This document shows, in pieces, positions 8,684-15,996 of a stretch of 53,778 bases of DNA (position 1 is the stretch's first letter; each line of letters begins with the position of its first letter). The notes beneath the pieces are model-generated. The model did not search any database. It saw nothing but the letters and a program-made list of their open reading frames with translations, and was not told where the DNA came from. The position numbers and the translations under genes were made by a program. Source of the stretch: an uncultured Bacteroidales bacterium (lineage in GTDB: Bacteria > Bacteroidota > Bacteroidia > Bacteroidales > Marinilabiliaceae); contig CALYZD010000007.1 of assembly GCA_945607565.1 (NCBI GenBank), positions 1 through 53,778 of the forward strand, in the 5' to 3' direction.

Positions 8684-9796
8684 TTGAAACTGATCGTAAA
8701 AACCTTCCAAGGTCTTGAGAAATCGTTAGAAAAAGAGCTGGCGTCGCTTGGCGCAAAGAACATATCGTCGGGACGCCGAAACGTGACGTGCGAAACGACC
8801 CTCGAAGGAATGTATAGAATCTGCTTGTGGAGCAGGCTGGGGCTGAGGGTGTTGGTGCCTATTCTGGAGTTTGATGCCAAGAACGAAAAGGAGATTTATG
8901 ACGGCGTTTTCGCTTACAATTGGCATGAGTTGATTTCGCCCGACAAGACTTTTCTGATCGATCACGTGTCATTTTCGCAGGTTTTCCCCAATTCGCAATA
9001 TTTGGCGCACAAGTCGAAAGATGCCATTGTCGACCAGATTCGCTCGAAAATGGGTTCGCGCCCAAGTGTAAGCATCGACTCTCCGGATATAATTGTCAAT
9101 TTGCATGTTGCTGATACTCACTTTACTATATCGATAGATGCCACCGGGCAGTCGCTCAACAAGCGCGGCTACCGCTCGCAGCAGTTGCCGTCGACGACCA
9201 ACGAGGTTTTGGCTGCCGGACTGGTCGAACTGTCGGGATGGACAGTGGATGAGGCACTTATAGACCCGATGTGCGGCTGCGGCACAATCTGCATCGAGGC
9301 CGCCATGAAGGCCATGAACATTGCTCCCGGCCTGCGCCGCTCGAAATTCTCGTTCATGAACTGGCTGACTTACGATGATGTGATCTGGAAAAAACTGACG
9401 GACGAAGCCAAATCGTCGGTTAAGCAGGTGCGCATGAACATCATCGGCAGCGATGTGGACGTCGAGGCTCTCGACATTGCAAAGCAGTCGACGCTCGACT
9501 TGGGGATAAGCCGCGATGTCAGAATAATGCGCTGCAGCCTGCGCGAGCAAAGTTCGACGACTCAGACGGGCGTGGTAATTACTTGTCCGCCAGTGGTATT
9601 TGATGATTCACAGCGCGATATCCATAATTTCTATAAAGAGATGGCTTATTTGTTCCTGCGCCGTTATCCCGAGCACGATGCGTGGGTTTACAGTTCGAAT
9701 CAGAAGGCGCTGCGTGGAATGGATTTGCTGCCAGAGCAAAAACTGATAGTCTATAACGGTCCGACCGAAGGATATTTCAATAAATATCCTGTCTGA
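8684..9796 (+). CDS. THUMP-domain class I rRNA methyltransferase (RlmL-like), altered catalytic motif
   Basis: The family methylates N2 of a guanine in 23S rRNA using S-adenosylmethionine. From the TTG at 8684 the product is 370 residues and begins with the conserved KLIVKTFQGLE. The TTG is preceded by GGAGG at 8672-8676, an unusually strong ribosome-binding site for this phylum. A THUMP domain occupies about residues 1-150. The methyltransferase motif I (DPMCGCGTICIEAAM) and the acidic GSDVD loop are intact. However, the (N/D)PPY catalytic motif reads TCPPVV (bases 9581-9598), so activity is doubtful. The C-terminus (SSNQKALRG, NGPTEGYFNKYPV) is conserved. A longer in-frame start at 8627 lies on the promoter itself. 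Confidence 0.82.
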   Translation: MKLIVKTFQGLEKSLEKELASLGAKNISSGRRNVTCETTLEGMYRICLWSRLGLRVLVPILEFDAKNEKEIYDGVFAYNWHELISPDKTFLIDHVSFSQVFPNSQYLAHKSKDAIVDQIRSKMGSRPSVSIDSPDIIVNLHVADTHFTISIDATGQSLNKRGYRSQQLPSTTNEVLAAGLVELSGWTVDEALIDPMCGCGTICIEAAMKAMNIAPGLRRSKFSFMNWLTYDDVIWKKLTDEAKSSVKQVRMNIIGSDVDVEALDIAKQSTLDLGISRDVRIMRCSLREQSSTTQTGVVITCPPVVFDDSQRDIHNFYKEMAYLFLRRYPEHDAWVYSSNQKALRGMDLLPEQKLIVYNGPTEGYFNKYPV

Positions 9797-9829
9797 AGAC
9801 GTTTATTTTTATGCATAAAACTCACCAGA

Positions 9830-9857
9830 GGCTGCCCGAGCACGGCAGTCTTTTTTT
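9830..9857 (+). terminator. Terminator after the RNA methyltransferase
   Basis: GGCTGCC (9830-9836) pairs with GGCAGTC (9844-9850) over a 7-base loop, allowing one G-U pair, and is followed by seven T residues. Confidence 0.8.
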
Positions 9858-9887
9858 GTTCGATTGAAGTCAGGGCATGGCAGAAAA

Positions 9888-9920
9888 GAAATGGCGAAGT
9901 TCTGAGAACTCCGCCATTTC
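9888..9920 (-). terminator. Hairpin ending the minus-strand uronate operon
   Basis: GAAATGGCG (9888-9896) and CGCCATTTC (9912-9920) form a perfect 9-bp stem, continued inside by AGTTC/GAACT around a TGA loop. Read on the minus strand it is followed by TTTCTTTT, fitting a terminator about 215 bases past the DUF4861 stop codon. Confidence 0.6.
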
Positions 9921-10009
9921 AAACAATCACAAACCTTTACAATTATGAAACGAAACAAATTTTCTATATTACCATTTAGAAATCTGTGCAGAATTTAGTG
10001 AATTGGTTG

Positions 10010-10101
10010 GGCTGCCGGTCACTTATTTAACTTTCAAAAAACACAAAACATTCAAGAAAAACAAAAACATCAAAAAGCAAAAATTATTTGTGCCGGCAGC
10101 C
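10010..10101. repeat. Bulged inverted repeat around an A-rich stretch
   Basis: Bases 10010-10022 (GGCTGCCGGTCAC) pair with 10090-10101 (GTGCCGGCAGCC) apart from one bulged T. The 67 bases between are almost free of G on the plus strand. It lies just past the DUF4861 stop codon. Confidence 0.6.
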
Positions 10102-10135
10102 TCCAAAGGAATAAATATCCCTTCAAATCCCCAAT

Positions 10136-11359
10136 TTATTTCATGACGCTTGTCTTAAGCGGTTCTTTAATGTTGCTGACAAATGTTTCGAGATACTGCT
10201 TCCAGTCGCCGAACGATTCGAAACCGTATCTGTTCCATGCGCCGCCCCAATAGTAGACAAAATCTTCGCCGGGAGCACACTTGCCGATGCAGAGGACGTG
10301 GCCGTTGGCACCGCCGCGAAGCGTTCTGCTTTCTTCGTCCGAGAACATTTGCACCTTGGCGTCAATGGCTTGCGGGACTATTGCGCCCACAAATATCGTC
10401 CCATTGTTGTTGTCGGGATTGTCCGACGGGTCGGCATAGGCGATGTAGCCAAGTTTGCTGTCGGCGGCGTTTTCGCCACCGTCGGCATGGTGCAGGACGA
10501 TGCCGGCTGCCACATTGCAGGTGTCTTCGATGCCGGAATATCTGACAATTGTCTTGTTGAGTTGTGACAAAGCGTCGATGCTGATGATGCGCGTCTCGAC
10601 CACCTGCCAGCCATTGATTTCGGTCGGGTTGTAGGTCAGGCGGACGGTGAAACGAAGCGGACCGTTGTCGAGAATCTCGAAATCCTTGTAGCAGTAAGGG
10701 TAGACAATCGAGTCGCCAATCATGATAGCGGCCGTGCCGCCGCCAAGCGTCGGTCCCACCTTGTAGCAGTCCATTCCGTTGCCGTGGTCGTAGTGATACG
10801 AAGTGGCTTTGCGCAGTGCGATGGCCGAGTCGGGGTCGACGGTGCTAAGCGAGTCGATGATGGCCAATGTCTTGGGGCAGAGCTCCTTCTTGTAGCGGGC
10901 GTCGACCACGGGTTCGGGCACCGATTTGAGCCAGATGTCGTAGCCGAAGGCTCTCTCGCCCGAGGCCTGCAGCGCGGGTCCGTATGTGCGGAATGCTATC
11001 CGGTCGTTTTCCCAGGCAATGTCGTCGACGCGTTCGGGGTAGTGATGCCCTACGGCAACGGTGTCGGCCGGCGTGGGAGTGCCGACTGTTATGGTGTATC
11101 TTGTCTGGCTGTTTGCCTTGGCATCGGCCACAAAGATAACTTGTTCGTCGTTGGTAATCTGATATTTGACTTCTTTGCCATCTGCATCGAGTATGACAAA
11201 ATTCTGACCGTTGTCAATCGAAGACTGAATGTCGGCGAGTGGAACGGCTACCACTTCGTTGCGTGCGCGGTCGGTGCTGTTTTCGACAACGATGCACGGC
11301 CGGTTTTGTGTGCAGGCAGCAAGTGCGATGATCGAAAATGCAAAAAATGCGTGTTTCAT
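10136..11359 (-). CDS. DUF4861 lipoprotein of the uronate locus
   Basis: The 407-residue protein starts with a lipoprotein signal (MKHAFFAFSIIALAAC) and matches the DUF4861 pattern by its RPCIVVENSTDRARNEVVAVP opening and the ERAFGYDIWLKS and YYWGGAWNRYG segments. DUF4861 proteins are often found in pectin, alginate or ulvan utilisation loci of Bacteroidota, and their activity is not firmly established. Here it is the last gene of the LacI-kduI-kduD unit on the minus strand, so a periplasmic role on uronate-containing oligosaccharides is a reasonable inference. A hairpin 30-55 bases upstream of its start may lower its expression relative to kduD. Confidence 0.82.
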   Translation of the reverse strand: MKHAFFAFSIIALAACTQNRPCIVVENSTDRARNEVVAVPLADIQSSIDNGQNFVILDADGKEVKYQITNDEQVIFVADAKANSQTRYTITVGTPTPADTVAVGHHYPERVDDIAWENDRIAFRTYGPALQASGERAFGYDIWLKSVPEPVVDARYKKELCPKTLAIIDSLSTVDPDSAIALRKATSYHYDHGNGMDCYKVGPTLGGGTAAIMIGDSIVYPYCYKDFEILDNGPLRFTVRLTYNPTEINGWQVVETRIISIDALSQLNKTIVRYSGIEDTCNVAAGIVLHHADGGENAADSKLGYIAYADPSDNPDNNNGTIFVGAIVPQAIDAKVQMFSDEESRTLRGGANGHVLCIGKCAPGEDFVYYWGGAWNRYGFESFGDWKQYLETFVSNIKEPLKTSVMK

Positions 11360-11387
11360 GATTAATCTCCGGTTTCGAAAACGAGCC

Positions 11388-11413
11388 CGAAAGTGACTTT
11401 TGCGTCACTCTCG
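11388..11413 (-). terminator. Possible attenuating hairpin between kduD and DUF4861
   Basis: CGAAAGTGAC (11388-11397) and GTCACTCTCG (11404-11413) pair with one mismatch around a 6-base loop. On the minus strand the hairpin is followed after six bases by a short T run. It could partly terminate the kduD transcript. Confidence 0.4.
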
Positions 11414-11457
11414 GTTGCCCATTTCATCTATTTATCAAGTAGTTTATAGTAATTTTC

Positions 11458-12261
11458 TCATTTAGGCTGTTTGCCGATGTAGGCCAGGATGCCGCCGTCG
11501 ACATAAAGGATGTGCCCGTTCACGGCGTTCGAGGCTTCGGAAGCGAGGAAGACGGCCGGTCCGGTGAGTTCCTGCGGGTCGAGCCAGCGGCCGGCCGGAG
11601 TCTTGGCGCAGATGAACTGGTCGAACGGATGGCGGCTGCCGTCGGGCTGCTTCTCGCGCAGGGGGGCGGTTTGCGGCGTGGCGATGTAGCCCGGGCCGAT
11701 GCCGTTGCACTGGATGTTGTATTCGCCGTATTCGGAGCAGATGTTGCGGGTCAGCATCTTGAGGCCGCCCTTGGCCGCTGCGTAGGCCGAAACGGTTTCG
11801 CGGCCGAGTTCGGACATCATCGAGCAGATGTTGATGATCTTGCCATGACCTTTTTTCATCATTGCCGGCAGCACAGCCTTCGACACGATGAACGGCGCGT
11901 TCAGGTCGATGTCGATGACGCGGCGGAAGTCGGCCGCTTCCATTTCGTGCATCGGGATGCGGCGGATGATGCCTGCGTTGTTGACCAGGATGTCGATCAC
12001 ACCGACTTCCTTTTCGATTTTCGCAACCATGGCCTGAACGGCGGGCTCGTCGGTGACGTCGCAGACATAGCCGTTGGCTTTGATGCCTTTTTCCTTATAG
12101 GCGGCCAGCCCTTTGTCGACCAATTCTTGGTTGATGTCGTTGAAGCAGATGGTGGCACCCTGTTCGGCAAACGCCGATGCTATGGCAAAGCCGATTCCGT
12201 ATGATGCTCCTGTAACCAAGGCAACTTTGCCTTCGAGCGAAAAATTCAGAAACTGGTTCAT
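11458..12261 (-). CDS. kduD: 2-deoxy-D-gluconate 3-dehydrogenase (KduD)
   Basis: KduD reduces 2,5-diketo-3-deoxygluconate (DKII) to KDG with NADH in the cytoplasm, feeding unsaturated uronates from lyase cleavage into the KDG pool. The 267-residue short-chain dehydrogenase has the TGASYGIG cofactor loop, NNAGI, the catalytic YAAAKGG (Tyr-x3-Lys) and a C-terminal VDGGILAYIG, typical of KduD. I chose the Met at 12261 (MNQFLNFSLEGK) because family members begin there. An in-frame ATG six codons upstream is possible. kduI lies 29 bases upstream, in the same operon. Confidence 0.94.
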   Translation of the reverse strand: MNQFLNFSLEGKVALVTGASYGIGFAIASAFAEQGATICFNDINQELVDKGLAAYKEKGIKANGYVCDVTDEPAVQAMVAKIEKEVGVIDILVNNAGIIRRIPMHEMEAADFRRVIDIDLNAPFIVSKAVLPAMMKKGHGKIINICSMMSELGRETVSAYAAAKGGLKMLTRNICSEYGEYNIQCNGIGPGYIATPQTAPLREKQPDGSRHPFDQFICAKTPAGRWLDPQELTGPAVFLASEASNAVNGHILYVDGGILAYIGKQPK

Positions 12262-12290
12262 GTCTTTGTATTTAATCAATTAAATGTCAA

Positions 12291-13127
12291 CTATTTAAGT
12301 TCGGTATTCTTCGAGAAGTCCTGGTCACCGTAGTCGAGGTTTTCGCCGGCCATACCCCAGATGAAAGTGTAGTTGGCCGTTCCGGCTGCGGAGTGGATGC
12401 TCCACGACGGCGACAGGACGGCCTGCTCGTTGTGCATCCAGATGTGTCGCGTCTCGTCGGGCTGGCCCATGAAGTGGCAGACGGCGTGTTCTTCGGGCAC
12501 TTCGAAGTAGAAATATGCTTCCATGCGGCGGTTGTGGACGTGCGCCGGCATGGTGTTCCACACGCTTCCGGGCTGCAGTTCGGTCATGCCCATCTGGAGC
12601 TGGCATGTCTCGACCACGCTGTTGATAATCATGCGATTGATCTGACGGTGGTTGGAGCCTTCGAGCGAACCGAGCACGAGGATGTCGGCATTCTCTTTCG
12701 TTACCTTTTTGCATGGATATTCGGCATGAGCCGGAGCCGAATTGAAATATAATTTGGCGGGTTTGGCGGCGTCGACCGATTCGAAGATGACTTCTTTCTT
12801 GCCGCGTCCGATATAGAGCATTTCCTTGTATCCCAGTTCAAAAACCGTTCCGTCGACCTTGATTTTCGCATAGCCGCCCACGTTGATGATGCCAAGTTCG
12901 CGACGCTGGAGGAAAAAGTCGGCCTTCAGGTCGTCGACGGTCTCGAGCTTCAGGCTCTTGCTGACGGGCATGATGCCACCCACGATGTAGCGGTCGTACA
13001 TGGAGTAGACCATGTTCGTGTCGTCCGGCGTGAAGATGGTTTCAATCAGGAATTCCTTGCGGAGACGTGTCGTGTCATATTGCTTTGCATCGGACGGATG
13101 CGCGGCGTACCTCAATTCGTAGTTCAT
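12291..13127 (-). CDS. kduI: 5-dehydro-4-deoxy-D-glucuronate isomerase (KduI)
   Basis: KduI isomerises 4-deoxy-L-threo-5-hexosulose uronate (DKI), formed from unsaturated uronate, to DKII. The 278-residue length is exact for the family. The zinc-binding cupin motif HVHNRRMEAYFYFEV is present, and the N-terminus NYELRYAAHPSDAKQYDTT is typical. The gene lies between the LacI regulator (37 bases upstream) and kduD, implying co-transcription and control by that regulator. Confidence 0.96.
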   Translation of the reverse strand: MNYELRYAAHPSDAKQYDTTRLRKEFLIETIFTPDDTNMVYSMYDRYIVGGIMPVSKSLKLETVDDLKADFFLQRRELGIINVGGYAKIKVDGTVFELGYKEMLYIGRGKKEVIFESVDAAKPAKLYFNSAPAHAEYPCKKVTKENADILVLGSLEGSNHRQINRMIINSVVETCQLQMGMTELQPGSVWNTMPAHVHNRRMEAYFYFEVPEEHAVCHFMGQPDETRHIWMHNEQAVLSPSWSIHSAAGTANYTFIWGMAGENLDYGDQDFSKNTELK

Positions 13128-13164
13128 GATGATAAACGGTTTTGTGTGTTAAGCTTATTTTGTG

Positions 13165-14196
13165 TTATATTTCTGCAATTGTGTGAGTTACCGGCTTTCG
13201 CACCGACGTCTCGCGGATAATCAGCCGCATCGGGACAGTCACCGTGACAAGCCCCGTCTTGTTCTGCGAATTGATGTCCAGAAAGGCCTGTGCGGCTCTG
13301 TTGCCCATGTCGAAGGCGTTGAGCTCCAGCGTGCTTATCGACGGCGTCGTCAGCTCGGTGAATATCTCGTTGGCCGTGCCGACAATCCCGAACTGCCGAG
13401 GCACCTCCAGCCCTTTGCCACGTGCGCATTCGAGCGCCCCGAGTGCGGCATAGTCGCCGGCGCAGTAGAGCGCGTCGCAGCCGCGTTCGATGGCGATGGC
13501 CGTGCGCTCGATGCCCTTGTCGCGCACCACGGTGTCGGGGAAGATTATGTCGTCGTCGACGGTCATGCCCTCGCTTTCGAGCGCCGATTTGTAGCCGTCG
13601 AGGCGCTCGCGATAGGCGGCCGAAACGAGGCCTCCGGCCAGTGTGCCGATGCGTCGGTATCCGTTCTTGATCAGATGCTTGGTGGCCAGAAAGGCGCCCG
13701 TGAAATTGTCGTTCACTATTTTGGCTCCGGGCAGGTCGCTGAACACGCGGTCGAACTGGACCAGCTTGACGCTGCCGCGCGTGATTTCGGCGATGTGGTT
13801 GCCGTTTTCGGATTCGAGCGAGTGCGACATGATGATGCCGGCCACCTGGTTGCGTATCAGCGTCTGCAGGCCTCGCTTTTCGTCTTCGAGCCGCTCGTGC
13901 GACTGGCAGATGAGCAGATTGTAGCCCGCAGGGTTCAGGATGGCTTCGGCGCCGCTGATGACGTTGCTGAAGAACTGCCTGTTGATGCGCGGCACAATCA
14001 TCCCGACCGTGTCCGACACGCCGCGCCGCAGCGACGAGGCCAGAATGTTGCGTTCGTAACCGAGTTCGGACGCCTTCCGCTCCACCGACAGTCGCGTGGC
14101 CTCGCTCACGCGGGTGTTGCCCGCCAACGCTCTCGACACGGTCGAGGGTGTGATGTTGAGCGCTTTGGCTATGTCGTTTATCGTCGGTTTGGCCAT
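13165..14196 (-). CDS. LacI-family regulator of the hexuronate locus
   Basis: The 343-residue regulator begins MAKPTINDIAKALNITPSTV, a LacI helix-turn-helix, followed by the SRALAGNTRVSEATR recognition/hinge region and a periplasmic-binding-protein-like effector domain. The start at 14196 is preferred over an in-frame ATG at 14244 because the latter lies upstream of the -7 element at 14222-14229. A perfect palindrome CAAACGTTTG sits in the spacer of its own promoter, implying autoregulation. It is the first gene of the minus-strand kdu unit and faces uxaC, so it probably represses both arms and releases DNA on binding a pathway intermediate such as KDG. That effector is inference. Confidence 0.92.
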   Translation of the reverse strand: MAKPTINDIAKALNITPSTVSRALAGNTRVSEATRLSVERKASELGYERNILASSLRRGVSDTVGMIVPRINRQFFSNVISGAEAILNPAGYNLLICQSHERLEDEKRGLQTLIRNQVAGIIMSHSLESENGNHIAEITRGSVKLVQFDRVFSDLPGAKIVNDNFTGAFLATKHLIKNGYRRIGTLAGGLVSAAYRERLDGYKSALESEGMTVDDDIIFPDTVVRDKGIERTAIAIERGCDALYCAGDYAALGALECARGKGLEVPRQFGIVGTANEIFTELTTPSISTLELNAFDMGNRAAQAFLDINSQNKTGLVTVTVPMRLIIRETSVRKPVTHTIAEI

Positions 14197-14221
14197 CGGT
14201 TTCGAGCTTTGATTCCGGTGG

Positions 14222-14251
14222 CAAATATACAAACGTTTGCACAATAACCAA
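14222..14251 (-). promoter_or_regulatory. Promoter of the LacI-kduI-kduD-DUF4861 unit
   Basis: On the minus strand TTGG (14251-14248) is followed after 18 bases by TATATTTG (14229-14222), an exact -7 consensus. The predicted start leaves about a 20-base leader before the ATG at 14196. Confidence 0.65.
14230..14239. promoter_or_regulatory. LacI-type operator 1
   Basis: CAAACGTTTG is a perfect 10-base palindrome, with the central CG typical of LacI-family operators. It lies inside the -33/-7 spacer of the regulator's promoter. Confidence 0.65.
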
Positions 14252-14330
14252 TTTTTTGCATCTAAAATTTTTAGCTGCTGATTTATTGTTTATTGAACTT
14301 GAATCGACCCAAAAATAAGTCCGATTTCAA

Positions 14331-14363
14331 TTTGTAATGTCGTTAAAATGCTAACGTTTGCAC
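14331..14363 (+). promoter_or_regulatory. LacI-type operator 2 and overlapping candidate promoter
   Basis: CTAACGTTTG (14351-14360) shares AACGTTTGCAC with operator 1. TTTG at 14331-14334 lies 18 bases before AACGTTTG (14353-14360), so this operator may overlap the -7 box of a distal uxaC promoter. The promoter part is tentative. Confidence 0.5.
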
Positions 14364-14466
14364 GCAAAACCGACCGAAATATGTTCTATAACAACTTTTT
14401 TATAAAAAATATTAAATGCTTCAATTAGCTATGATACAGCTGATTAAATAAAAATTTATCTTAAAG

Positions 14467-14510
14467 TTTGCATTTCATTTTGCAACAATATATTTTCGTG
14501 TCCGTTAACG
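14467..14510 (+). promoter_or_regulatory. Proximal uxaC promoter with downstream palindrome
   Basis: TTTG (14467-14470) and TATATTTT (14489-14496) are 18 bases apart. CGTTAACG (14503-14510), an 8-base palindrome, falls near the expected start site and may be a further operator half-match. Confidence 0.45.
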
Positions 14511-14526
14511 CTCTAAAAAAAATAAC

Positions 14527-15936
14527 ATGTCTAAACCTTTTATTCATCCCGATTTCATACTGCAGACCGAAACGGCCCGCAGGTTATATCACGAATACGC
14601 AGAGAAGCTGCCTATTATAGACTTTCATTGCCACCTGTCGCCTGAGATGATTGCCAATGACCGCAATTTCAACAACTTGGGCGAGATTTGGCTCGAAGGT
14701 GACCACTACAAATGGCGTGCGATGCGCTCCAACGGTGTGAACGAAAAATACTGCACCGGCAAGGACGTTTCCTACGAAGAGAAATTCCAGAAGTGGGCCG
14801 AGACGGTGCCCATGACCATCGGCAACCCCCTCTACCACTGGACGCACCTCGAACTCAACCGTTATTTCGGCATCACTACCTTATTAAATAAGGACACAGC
14901 CAAAGAAATCTACGAAAAGGCAAGCGCCATGCTCCGCACGCCCGAATTCAGCGTGCGCAACATCATGCGCAAGATGAACGTCAAGGTTGTCTGCACCACC
15001 GACGACCCCGTCGACACGCTGGAGCATCACATCAAGATTGCGAGCGACGGCTTCGAAATCAAGGTGCTGCCCACCTGGCGCGCCGACAAGGTGGTTGTCA
15101 AGGTCGACGAGCTGCCGGTTCTGCTCGACTATTTCGCGCAGCTCGAGAAGGCTTCTGGCGTCAAAATCGACAGTTTCGACGCGCTCGTCAAGGCACTCGA
15201 CCTGCGTCACGAATTCTTCGCATCGCTCGGCTGCAAGCTGTCGGACAGCGGTCTGGACAGATTCTATTACGCTCCGTTCACCAAGGCCGACATCGACGCG
15301 GTGTTTGGCAAGATTCTGGCCGGCAAGGAGCTGAACGACACCGAGATGGAGCAGTACCGCACGGCCATCCTGCTCGAACTCAGCAAGATGAACCACAAGC
15401 GCGGCTGGACGCAGCAGTTCCACGTCGGCGCCCTGCGCAACAACAACCAGCGCGCCTTCAACAACCTTGGCCCCGACACCGGCTGGGATTCGATAGGCGA
15501 TCCGCAGAAGAGCTATCCGATGTCGAAGTTCCTCAACACCCTCGACACCGAAGACAAGCTGGCCAAGACCATCCTCTACAACCTGAACCCGGCCGACAAC
15601 GAGATGATGGCCACCATGATAGGCAACTTCAACGACGGCTCGATGCCCGGCAAAATCCAGTATGGCGCCGCATGGTGGTTCCTCGATCAGAAGACCGGCA
15701 TGGAACGCCACCTCGAAGCGCTGTCGGCTCTGGGCCTGACAAGCCGCTTTGTGGGCATGGTGACCGACTCGCGTAGCTTCATGTCGTATCCGCGCCACGA
15801 ATATTTCCGCCGCATTGTCTGCAACTATTACGGCAACCTGGTGGAGCGCGGCGAGGCTCCCGACGACGACTCGCTCCTCAAGCCAATCGTCGAAGGCATC
15901 TCCTATTACAACGCAAAAAATTATTTCAATTTCTAA
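14527..15936 (+). CDS. uxaC: Glucuronate (uronate) isomerase
   Basis: UxaC interconverts D-galacturonate with D-tagaturonate and D-glucuronate with D-fructuronate in the cytoplasm. The 469-residue length is standard for this amidohydrolase-superfamily enzyme. The metal-binding HCHLSP motif lies near residue 36, and FHVGALRNNNQR and VTDSRSFMSYPRHEYFRR are hallmark segments. It is the first gene of the plus-strand arm, directly downstream of the operator region, and a strong hairpin separates it from kdgK. Confidence 0.97.
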   Translation: MSKPFIHPDFILQTETARRLYHEYAEKLPIIDFHCHLSPEMIANDRNFNNLGEIWLEGDHYKWRAMRSNGVNEKYCTGKDVSYEEKFQKWAETVPMTIGNPLYHWTHLELNRYFGITTLLNKDTAKEIYEKASAMLRTPEFSVRNIMRKMNVKVVCTTDDPVDTLEHHIKIASDGFEIKVLPTWRADKVVVKVDELPVLLDYFAQLEKASGVKIDSFDALVKALDLRHEFFASLGCKLSDSGLDRFYYAPFTKADIDAVFGKILAGKELNDTEMEQYRTAILLELSKMNHKRGWTQQFHVGALRNNNQRAFNNLGPDTGWDSIGDPQKSYPMSKFLNTLDTEDKLAKTILYNLNPADNEMMATMIGNFNDGSMPGKIQYGAAWWFLDQKTGMERHLEALSALGLTSRFVGMVTDSRSFMSYPRHEYFRRIVCNYYGNLVERGEAPDDDSLLKPIVEGISYYNAKNYFNF

Positions 15937-15946
15937 ACATAAACCA

Positions 15947-15979
15947 GTCCGCAGCGCATCGGCAAGGTGCGCTGCGGAC
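15947..15979 (+). other. Intercistronic hairpin between uxaC and kdgK
   Basis: GTCCGCAGCGCA (15947-15958) and TGCGCTGCGGAC (15968-15979) form a perfect 12-bp GC-rich stem with a 9-base loop. No T tract follows, so it is more likely an RNA-stability or processing element than a terminator. Confidence 0.75.
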
Positions 15980-15996
15980 ATAAGTTATTTAACATA

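Larger units (their letters stand above)
9797..10135. other. 339-base gap between convergent genes, hairpin-rich
   Basis: It contains two terminators (9830-9857 for plus, 9888-9920 for minus), a 17-codon open frame at 9945-9998 (MKRNKFSILPFRNLCRI), and a long-range inverted repeat (10010-10022 with 10090-10101) enclosing an A-rich stretch. No larger gene was found. Confidence 0.6.
14197..14526. other. Divergent regulatory region between the LacI regulator and uxaC
   Basis: The 330 bases hold no gene but carry a minus promoter (14222-14251), two copies of AACGTTTGCAC (14232-14242 and 14353-14363), a candidate plus promoter overlapping the second copy, and a promoter next to uxaC. It is the control centre of the uronate locus. 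Confidence 0.75.
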
